A DNA stretch of 21,079 bases from Campylobacteraceae bacterium (GTDB lineage: Bacteria > Campylobacterota > Campylobacteria > Campylobacterales > JALSKU01): assembly GCA_015488975.1 (NCBI GenBank), contig WFMT01000303.1, positions 1-21,079 of the forward strand, given 5' to 3'. Positions 14,447 through 21,079 of this stretch are shown one piece after another. Within the stretch, counting starts at the first letter, position 1. Every line of letters begins with the position of its first letter. A program made the position numbers and the translations under genes. The notes beneath the pieces were generated by a model that was not told the DNA's origin, searched no databases, and was given only the letters and a program-made list of their open reading frames with translations.

Positions 14447-15456
14447 TTTTTTTCATCCAAAATCTTTTCAATCTCTTTCATGGCATCATTATTTTTTAGT
14501 GTAAACTTTATCTCTATTCTTCTTGATTTTTTCTTATCTTCTTTGCCATTTTTATCCAGTACAGGATTTAAATACGACCTTCCGCTTGCAATCATTATAC
14601 CTTTTAAATGATGTTTTTTAACAAAATTTAGTGTTAAAAGATAATTCATAACTTCATAAGCCCTTTTTTGGGAGAGTTGCAAATTGTACAAAAATCCTCC
14701 ATCGCTATCTGTGTGACCTTCTATTATAATATTGTTCAAATGCTTTTTAATATCAGGATTGCTTAAAAGTGCTTTAACATACTGCAAAAATACCTTTTTA
14801 AGCTCAAGTTTTGCATCCTCTTTTAATTTTGCTTTCCCTACATCAAAAAGTATAGATGAAGAAAACCTCATACTGCCGGTTTTAGGATTAATTTTTATTT
14901 TTTTACCTAATGCTTTTTTAAGTTCTGCTATAACTTTTATACGAATTCCTGTAAGATTTTTGATACTTTTTTTAGTTTTTTGCATCTGCTCAACCAACCT
15001 ATCGTATCTTGTCTCTTTTTCACCAATGGTATCTAAAAGTTTTACTATCTCTTCGTCTCTTAACTTTACACTGTTGTTTACATCGGTTAATTCATTTGAA
15101 AGAACTAAAATTTTTCCCTCGTAATCTTTTAGCTTTCTCTCTTTTTCAAGTAGTGAAGCATTAACATCATTCGTAATGCTTTGCAAAATAATAATTTTTT
15201 TACTAAAAGAAACCAACTGTGTATTTTTTTCTAAAAGTATTTTTTTCAATCTTTTAATCTCATCGTTTTTAAGCTCAAGCACAGTTTTATTTTTTTGCAA
15301 CCTTGTTTTATTTGACAGAAGATCGCTTTTTAGTATGATTGATTTAGTTACAATAGCGCCAATCAGCAAAATAAACACAAACAACAAACCGGCCATCAAA
15401 TCTGCATAAGATACCCAAAAATTTGTATTTTCATTATCTTGCTTAAAAAAATTCAT
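14443..15456 (-). CDS. MotB/OmpA-type stator subunit with coiled-coil stalk (non-flagellar type)
   Basis: The 337-residue protein has a short cytoplasmic tail, one membrane helix (about 13-37, FWVSYADLMAGLLFVFILL) and a long periplasmic coiled coil (about 45-170). A C-terminal OmpA/peptidoglycan-binding domain (about 195-320) carries IIIEGHTDSDGG and LSQKRA, with SRRIEIKF at the end. D19 in YADLM matches the ion-binding aspartate of MotB and ZorB. The gene follows the MotA-like gene by four bases with a weak ribosome-binding site, so the two are probably coupled. With its partner it should form an ion-driven 5:2 motor anchored to the cell wall. The coiled-coil stalk is much longer than in flagellar MotB, so it is probably not a flagellar stator. 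Confidence 0.87.
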   Translation of the reverse strand: MNFFKQDNENTNFWVSYADLMAGLLFVFILLIGAIVTKSIILKSDLLSNKTRLQKNKTVLELKNDEIKRLKKILLEKNTQLVSFSKKIIILQSITNDVNASLLEKERKLKDYEGKILVLSNELTDVNNSVKLRDEEIVKLLDTIGEKETRYDRLVEQMQKTKKSIKNLTGIRIKVIAELKKALGKKIKINPKTGSMRFSSSILFDVGKAKLKEDAKLELKKVFLQYVKALLSNPDIKKHLNNIIIEGHTDSDGGFLYNLQLSQKRAYEVMNYLLTLNFVKKHHLKGIMIASGRSYLNPVLDKNGKEDKKKSRRIEIKFTLKNNDAMKEIEKILDEKK

Positions 15457-15460
15457 ATAA

Positions 15461-16588
15461 TTATCTTTTTAATTGCTTTAATACTTCTTTGTGATACTGC
15501 TCTATAAGTGAAAATACCTTTTCCATCTGCTCATTTAATAAAAATCCAAAATCTGCCAATTTGATAACAATATCTGCAACTTCTTTATCAACTTTTTCAA
15601 AATTATGCTCCACGCTACTATTTAATTTTGTATCTACACTTTGAATTGTCTGTTTTAAATTGTTCGTAGCAACGGTAAATTCTTTTAAAGTTTCATCTAT
15701 TTTTATTGTAGCTTTTAGTGCATTTTCACTATGATGGATTTGTTTAAGTGAATTTTCAAACATAGATGAAGTATTTTCCATATCTGTCGTTATTTTAGTA
15801 AATGTATCAGCAGTTTTATCAACTATTGTTCCAAAATCATCAATATATCTTTGATTTAAATCTTTTATCATATCTATATTAAATATCTCTTTCAAGCTTT
15901 CTACTATATCATTATTTGAATTTTTTTGTCCACTCAGCTTGTAAATTTCCAATTCATTTTTATTCCAAATATATTTGGTATAAAGCTTTTTTACATAATT
16001 GAATGTATAATTTAATTTACTTATTCCTCTTTTTTCAAAAAATATCCACCACAATGAAAGAAATATCCCATAAATTGAAGCATAAAACGCCGTTCCAACT
16101 CCACTTAATAATAAAGAAATTTCTTTATCAAGAGCAGTAGCACTCTTGACACTAAAATCCGGCATTGATATAGCAATAGCTATAAAAGTTCCTAAAATAC
16201 CCAACATTGGAAAAATTGTAGGAGCTACACTTGCAAAATTATCATTTCTTAAATCACTAATTTGCTCAATTAAAAATTCATCTATGTTTGCTATGGATTT
16301 TGTTTTTCCATTGATAGTAAGTTCATTTTCATTTAGAAAAAGTTTAATCTTATCTTCTATTTGGTAGAAAGATTGTCTAAAATTACATGCTGCGTAATTT
16401 GCATTGTGTTTTATAAAAAATATAAATATAAAAAATATAAAACTTATAATTATCAGCGTATGGAATTCAACCTTTAAAGATAAATATCCAAAATAACTTA
16501 CTACTGAAGCAACAAATATAAGCAGAGGCACGGATAAAATCACTAAGAAATTGGGCATGCAACTTGATGGCTCTTCACTGGATAACAT
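15461..16588 (-). CDS. MotA/TolQ/ExbB-family proton-channel subunit with long cytoplasmic coiled coil
   Basis: The 375-residue protein has four membrane helices, about 14-36, 42-60, 122-143 and 157-184. The third and fourth carry the family core, FASVAPTIFPMLGILGTF (118-135) and LLSGVGTAFYASIYGIFL (160-177). Residues 190-375 form a long, mostly helical cytoplasmic tail with heptad-like repeats, unlike TolQ or ExbB and reminiscent of the tail of ZorA. It should make the pentameric ring around the OmpA/MotB-like partner next door. The ATG at 16588 has a clear AGGAG six bases upstream, and the CheY-like gene ends 22 bases before it. Confidence 0.87.
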   Translation of the reverse strand: MLSSEEPSSCMPNFLVILSVPLLIFVASVVSYFGYLSLKVEFHTLIIISFIFFIFIFFIKHNANYAACNFRQSFYQIEDKIKLFLNENELTINGKTKSIANIDEFLIEQISDLRNDNFASVAPTIFPMLGILGTFIAIAISMPDFSVKSATALDKEISLLLSGVGTAFYASIYGIFLSLWWIFFEKRGISKLNYTFNYVKKLYTKYIWNKNELEIYKLSGQKNSNNDIVESLKEIFNIDMIKDLNQRYIDDFGTIVDKTADTFTKITTDMENTSSMFENSLKQIHHSENALKATIKIDETLKEFTVATNNLKQTIQSVDTKLNSSVEHNFEKVDKEVADIVIKLADFGFLLNEQMEKVFSLIEQYHKEVLKQLKR

Positions 16589-16610
16589 TTACAGCTCCTG
16601 TGTTTTTATT

Positions 16611-16997
16611 TTATGTTAAAAATGCTTCAACTACTTTTTCTATCTTTTCATTTAATATATGTTCTCTAATAGGCTTAACAATAAAATCATATATTCCTCT
16701 CTCATAGGCTTCATGTCTTTTCGTTTCATCTGTAGTCAAAACAACAACAGGAATATTTTTTAATTTGTCATTTGCAAATAAATTGTCTAAAAATTTAAAA
16801 CCGTCCATAACCGGCATGACCATATCAAGCAGTATTAAATTTATATCATCATTTTGTTTTAACTTTTCCAGGGCATCCAAGCCATTTGATGCTTCTACAA
16901 CCCTGTTGACATGACTATTTTTTTTTAAAATAGAGCTAACAAGCTTCAGATTGATAAAATCATCGTCAACCGAAAGCACATTTAACTTTTTATTCAT
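16611..16997 (-). CDS. single-domain CheY-like response regulator
   Basis: The 128-residue protein is one receiver domain and nothing else. The acidic patch is D11-D13, the phosphoacceptor D58 (LLDMVMPVMDG), with switch residue T88 (VVLTTDE) and K108 (VKPI). Without an output domain it must act through protein contact or pass phosphate on. Its position, three bases after the giant hybrid kinase and just before the motor genes, makes the kinase its likely partner and the motor its likely target, by analogy with CheY. The ATG has AAGGT upstream. Confidence 0.9.
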   Translation of the reverse strand: MNKKLNVLSVDDDFINLKLVSSILKKNSHVNRVVEASNGLDALEKLKQNDDINLILLDMVMPVMDGFKFLDNLFANDKLKNIPVVVLTTDETKRHEAYERGIYDFIVKPIREHILNEKIEKVVEAFLT

Positions 16998-17000
16998 AAT

Positions 17001-20000
17001 TTACCTTATATATTTTTCTAAAATTCTCATAATATTTTTTTTATCAATTACATTATCCATAATTTCATCCGCAACAGGTAAATCCTCATCCTTATTGACA
17101 TCTTGTACACTTACAAACTCAATTATAGCACTCTGATTACCCCTGCTTTGATCCATTTGGCGAATCTTGTCAATTATATCTTTGCTCTCAACAAATTCAA
17201 TATTCTTATCAAAAAATATAATTTTATATTGTTTGGTATCTATATTATACATAAACTCATCAAAATTATTTATAAATTCCACAGAATAACCTAACTTATT
17301 TATTATATTATTTAAAATCTTTGCTTCAATTTTATTATTTTTAAAAATTAAAACATCCATGTCTTTGATATTTTCTTTCTTATGTTCTTTAAATTCAAAA
17401 TTATTGTCCATATCCTCATCTTCGGCAAATATATTTTCTTTGCTATTTCTCATTTCTATATCATAATCATGCTCTTGTGTTTTGGACTCATCTGCTTTTT
17501 GCACAATATCTTCATCTTGATAGCTTACAAATATTTTTAAAACTTTTATAAGGTCTTCTTTTTTTAAAGGTTTTGATATATACTCATCCAAGCCTTCAGC
17601 CAAGAAAGCCTCCCTGTCTCCAGGAAGAGCATTTGCTGTCAGAGCAATTACAGGAGTATGCTTGAGAGAATTGATATTTTCATAAGATAATATCTCATGA
17701 GTAGCTTCTATGCCATCCATTACCGGCATTGATATATCCATGAAAACAATATCATAATTTTTCTCTTTAAACATTTTTAAAGCTTCTTCTCCATCATTTG
17801 CTATATCTGTTTTAAGTCCCAAATTTTTTAATGTTTTTTCTATAAGTTTTTGGTTTATGATATTATCTTCTGCGATCAATGCTTCGATTTGACCAGATTT
17901 TTCATAATCAGTTTTCTTGAGGATATCCTGTGTGGTATCTAATTCTTCTTTCTCTTGCAAATCCAATTTATCATCATTGTTGTTATCAAAACTATCTTGT
18001 AATTCTACTGTTAAATCTTTATTATCTATTTTCTCAGGCAAAATATCTTCGTATGACTTATCTTCAAAGCTATCGTCCCTAAAACTTTTGTCTTCCTCGC
18101 TACTTTCAAACATAGTTGTATCAATATCACCAGAATCATAAAAATTTTCTCCATCATCAGTGCTATTGATTTTTAATTTTCTTATCTCTGTTTTATCCAT
18201 ATCCCCTGTTTCATCTGCTTGTTTATCCAAATAGATATTTTTTTCATCTTTTCTTCTTCTATCAGCACCTAATTCACGGTCATTTAGAGAAATAGTTAAT
18301 TCCTCATTGGCTTTCTCAGGAAGATTTTCAAGTTCTTTTATGTCAGTATCATTGGCAATATCTTCATTTTTATTGAGAAACATATCTAAGATAAATTCTA
18401 TACTGGTATTTCTAATTGGCTTTGTTACATACTCATCAAATCCCTCATTTAAAAACCTTTCTCTATCTCCTTTTAATGCATTGGCAGTCAAAGCTACTAT
18501 CGGAGTATGTTTTGCTCCAATACTTAATTCATAATTTAAAATAGCATGCAAAGCTTCTACACCATCCATAACAGGCATCGCAATATCCATAAAAATCAAA
18601 TCAAATTTTTTAGATTTAACATATTCTAAAGCTTCTTTACCATCATTTGCAATAGAAACCTTGATATCATAATTTTCCAATGTTCTTTTTATAAGTTTTC
18701 TGTTTATTTCATTATCTTCTGCAACTAAAACTTCAGATACTCTGTTCTCAGGTATTTCTTTCATATCATCTTTGATACTTATAGCCTTATCATCTGTTCG
18801 CTCTGTTATTTTGGGTAAAGAACTTTTTTCTTTTTCTAAAATATTCGTCAATTTAGTAACATTTACAGGCTCATACAGTGATTTAATAAAATTATTCGTA
18901 TATTTATTTGAAATGACTTGCATTGATGATTTTAAAATTATAATTGAAGGAATTTGTAATTTTTTGTATTCTTCTATCTCTTCATCTCTGACATAATCAA
19001 CATCCATAATTATAAAGTTAATATTTTCTCTCTTGAGTAAATCTTTTATTTCTCTGTGTCCATAGAAAAATACAACATCACACCCAAAGTATTTTAAATA
19101 ATCATATAGGTACTGAGTGTGATTCTTTCTGTCTGACTCACTTGATAAAAGTGCACATTTATATTCTATGTAAGTATCTTTAAAACTGGTTTCGCCGGAA
19201 GGAGATTCGTCAAATTCCAATGTAAAGAAAAACTTTGTACCTTTTCCCTCTTTGCTTTCAACTTCAAGCTTGCCTCCCATAATAGAAATAAATTTTGAAG
19301 ATATTGTAAGTCCAAGACCGGTACCTCCATACTTTCTAGTTATTGTTGAATCTGCTTGAGAAAAAGCATCAAAGATTGTTTTTAATTTATCTTCGGAAAT
19401 TCCTATACCATTATCTTTTACAACAAACTGAATCTTTGTTCTGCCAAAGGCATCTGCACTTTTAACTCTTTTTATCTCGATATCTATTTCACCATCAATT
19501 GGTGTAAATTTAACCGCATTACTCAATAGGTTTACCAATACTTCTTTAATCTTTGTAGGGTCTCCATTTAAATAGTTGCTAAGACTAGGATCCATATAAA
19601 AAGAAAGTCTAATATTTTTTTCTGCCGCTTTTGCCGCAAATACTTCTACTGCATTCTCAAATTCTGTTATTGGAGAGAACAGTATCTCTTCAACTTCTAT
19701 TTTATCACTCTCTATTTTAGATAAATCCAAAATATTATTGATAATTTCCAAAAGATTTTCTGAACTTTTTTCAATAATGTCTACAAAATCTCTCTCTTCT
19801 CCACTTATATTAGTATTTTTCAAAAGCTCTGTAAACCCAATAATTCCGTTTAGCGGAGTTCTTATCTCGTGAGACATATTTGCCAAAAATATACTTTTTG
19901 CCTTACTGGCTTCAAGAGCTATTCTTTTGTCTTGCTGGATTTGATCAATGGCAATTTCAATAATTCTGTATCCCTTTTCTATGCCTTCAGTTGTTTGAAA

Positions 20001-21065
20001 ATCAATCTCTTCTTCGATATCTGCAAGCTGACCAACTTTTGTAAACAGTTTTTCCAATTCTTTAATACTCTTTTTTATATATCTATCTATAAAAAATCCA
20101 ACAATCATTAAGAAAAGAGTAAGGATAAGAACGCCCATGGCCAAGGTTAACTGTGGCCTAATAACATTATCAAACCAATTTTTTGCATTATTTTCTATAG
20201 ATACAGACACTATAGAATCAGCCCTATTTAAAAGAGAAATTTTTCCAGTCATTAAACGAAACCATTGCGATGGGGATATCTGGTAATATCCTATATCTCC
20301 ACCATCAATAATATTAATTTTAGCTTTAATTAATTTTTTATACAATTGTGTTGAACTGTAACTATGAAGTAGAATAAAAAGCCTGTTTCTCAAATCTTTA
20401 TTTACCGATGAAATATTTATTGTTGATAAATCAACCGAAGAAAACATTTTAATCCAAGCGGTATATTCTTTTGTACTAAATGGTCTTTTCTTAGTTAAAA
20501 TATATGCTATAAAACCTCTTTCTTGACCAGTTTTTTCTTTATCTTTAAACAGATCGGTTTCCAAAACGGTTTCTGACGATATCTCTGAGATCAACTGAAT
20601 ATTATTAATCTTTATATAATCATCATATATTAATTCATTGATTTTACTGTAATATCCAAAAAATATTTTATTAAAACTCATTCCGAGTTTATTTACAGAT
20701 GATCTGATTGTTGTGATATTTGTTAAGCCTTTAAATATTCTTGTTATAGTTTCATCAAGAGGCTTGTTCCTGAAATAATTATTAAACTTTCTTATCGCTT
20801 CATTTGTTTTAACTATTTGCTTTTTCAAGGCAATTTTTGCTAATTTTCCATCACTTCCATAATAAATAGCACTAAAACCTCTCTCCTTTGCTAAGTTAAT
20901 TGATAAATTTTTTAAAATTTTATTAGATTGCATTTTTGATTCTAACTTTATATTGTTTTGGTACTTTCCGTATGAAACATAAACAAAATACAAAGAGAGT
21001 GACAGCAGCAACAACAAAGGAAATAAACTTATAAGTTTTATACTTGAATTCGAGTTTAGTTTCAT
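17001..21065 (-). CDS. NIT-domain hybrid sensor histidine kinase with four receiver-like domains
   Basis: The 1354-residue protein has a membrane helix (about 9-31), a periplasmic region (about 35-300) resembling the nitrate/nitrite-sensing NIT domain (LAKERGFSAIYY, 58-69; ERGFIAYILTKKRPFSTKEY, 182-201), and a second helix (about 305-327). A HAMP-like linker follows, then HisKA with H399 (ANMSHEIRTPLNG) and a HATPase (N516, DNGIGI 551-556, GTGLGL 581-586). Residues about 635-745 are a degenerate receiver, lacking the acidic pair and the KP lysine. Two intact receivers follow (D827 with K882; D1110 with K1165), joined by an acidic linker (about 900-1060). A last degenerate receiver (about 1236-1354) has D1286 but no acidic pair. 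No HPt domain is seen. The ATG has AAAAGGA upstream. It leads the cassette, and its own promoter lies outside the window. Confidence 0.9.
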   Translation of the reverse strand: MKLNSNSSIKLISLFPLLLLLSLSLYFVYVSYGKYQNNIKLESKMQSNKILKNLSINLAKERGFSAIYYGSDGKLAKIALKKQIVKTNEAIRKFNNYFRNKPLDETITRIFKGLTNITTIRSSVNKLGMSFNKIFFGYYSKINELIYDDYIKINNIQLISEISSETVLETDLFKDKEKTGQERGFIAYILTKKRPFSTKEYTAWIKMFSSVDLSTINISSVNKDLRNRLFILLHSYSSTQLYKKLIKAKINIIDGGDIGYYQISPSQWFRLMTGKISLLNRADSIVSVSIENNAKNWFDNVIRPQLTLAMGVLILTLFLMIVGFFIDRYIKKSIKELEKLFTKVGQLADIEEEIDFQTTEGIEKGYRIIEIAIDQIQQDKRIALEASKAKSIFLANMSHEIRTPLNGIIGFTELLKNTNISGEERDFVDIIEKSSENLLEIINNILDLSKIESDKIEVEEILFSPITEFENAVEVFAAKAAEKNIRLSFYMDPSLSNYLNGDPTKIKEVLVNLLSNAVKFTPIDGEIDIEIKRVKSADAFGRTKIQFVVKDNGIGISEDKLKTIFDAFSQADSTITRKYGGTGLGLTISSKFISIMGGKLEVESKEGKGTKFFFTLEFDESPSGETSFKDTYIEYKCALLSSESDRKNHTQYLYDYLKYFGCDVVFFYGHREIKDLLKRENINFIIMDVDYVRDEEIEEYKKLQIPSIIILKSSMQVISNKYTNNFIKSLYEPVNVTKLTNILEKEKSSLPKITERTDDKAISIKDDMKEIPENRVSEVLVAEDNEINRKLIKRTLENYDIKVSIANDGKEALEYVKSKKFDLIFMDIAMPVMDGVEALHAILNYELSIGAKHTPIVALTANALKGDRERFLNEGFDEYVTKPIRNTSIEFILDMFLNKNEDIANDTDIKELENLPEKANEELTISLNDRELGADRRRKDEKNIYLDKQADETGDMDKTEIRKLKINSTDDGENFYDSGDIDTTMFESSEEDKSFRDDSFEDKSYEDILPEKIDNKDLTVELQDSFDNNNDDKLDLQEKEELDTTQDILKKTDYEKSGQIEALIAEDNIINQKLIEKTLKNLGLKTDIANDGEEALKMFKEKNYDIVFMDISMPVMDGIEATHEILSYENINSLKHTPVIALTANALPGDREAFLAEGLDEYISKPLKKEDLIKVLKIFVSYQDEDIVQKADESKTQEHDYDIEMRNSKENIFAEDEDMDNNFEFKEHKKENIKDMDVLIFKNNKIEAKILNNIINKLGYSVEFINNFDEFMYNIDTKQYKIIFFDKNIEFVESKDIIDKIRQMDQSRGNQSAIIEFVSVQDVNKDEDLPVADEIMDNVIDKKNIMRILEKYIR

Positions 21066-21079
21066 ATGAATCCTTTTAC

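Noticed and set aside
14443..16588. Zorya anti-phage system (ZorA/ZorB) from the MotA-like and OmpA-like pair
   Set aside because: Zorya also needs ZorC/ZorD or ZorE effectors. Downstream is panD, upstream is a receiver and hybrid kinase, and no helicase or nuclease is in the window. The fold similarity is kept as a comparison only.
14443..16588. Flagellar MotA/MotB stator
   Set aside because: The MotA-like subunit lacks the large cytoplasmic loop between helices 2 and 3 in MotA form and instead has a long C-terminal coiled coil, and the OmpA-like subunit has a long coiled-coil stalk. The signatures fit the broader MotA/TolQ/ExbB group.
1..21079. CRISPR arrays, tRNA or rRNA genes, insertion sequences, phage or plasmid genes
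   Set aside because: No regularly spaced repeats, tRNA cloverleaf sequence, rRNA-like sequence, transposase or integrase frames were seen.

Overview
This is an AT-rich, gene-dense stretch from a Campylobacterota (epsilonproteobacterial) chromosome. Every supported gene lies on the minus strand, so transcription runs from high to low coordinates. The assignment rests on gene content and order. The series ccoN / response regulator / histidine kinase / TauE-type membrane protein / carA / DUF507 / MotE-like / FliJ-like / purA, and the series panD-ybaB and ybaB / PDZ protein / ispA / tkt, match my recollection of Campylobacter jejuni (around Cj1490c-Cj1498c and Cj1642-Cj1645) and Helicobacter (HP0034-HP0035, HP0255-HP0257). 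I cannot name the genus.

Region 1 (21065 to 14282) is a five-gene signalling-plus-motor cassette. It holds a 1354-residue hybrid histidine kinase with a periplasmic NIT-type sensor and four receiver-like domains, a single-domain CheY-like regulator, a MotA/ExbB-type channel subunit with a long coiled-coil tail, an OmpA/MotB-type stator subunit, and a previously unlisted 54-codon gene overlapping the stator gene by ATGA. It looks like a phosphorelay wired to a proton- or sodium-driven membrane motor that is not the flagellar stator. This is the most interesting part of the window.

Region 2 (14126 to 4872) is one long, nearly gapless run of genes behind an extended -10 promoter: mini-ORF, panD, ybaB/ebfC, PDZ protein, ispA, tkt, class V aminotransferase, hisZ-like, purA, second mini-ORF, FliJ-like, MotE-like and MoaD/ThiS-like. 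Most junctions overlap or are separated by a few bases. The two mini-ORFs lie in two diverged copies of one intergenic repeat, each ending in the same ribosome-binding site and GTG start.

Region 3 (4802 to 1) has DUF507 and carA, then a membrane protein with metal- or thiol-type cysteines, a PAS histidine kinase and an OmpR-family regulator (a BumSR-like pair), and finally the 5' end of ccoN (cbb3 oxidase subunit I). Direct repeats with an 11-bp period lie just upstream of a possible ccoN promoter, where an OmpR-type regulator would be expected to bind.

Several starts were moved from the longest possible ORF to a start with a good Shine-Dalgarno sequence (carA, DUF507, hisZ-like, aminotransferase, PDZ protein). 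Several genes use GTG or TTG starts (ispA, panD, FliJ-like, MotE-like, PAS kinase). No tRNA, rRNA, CRISPR array, insertion sequence or convincing intrinsic terminator was seen.
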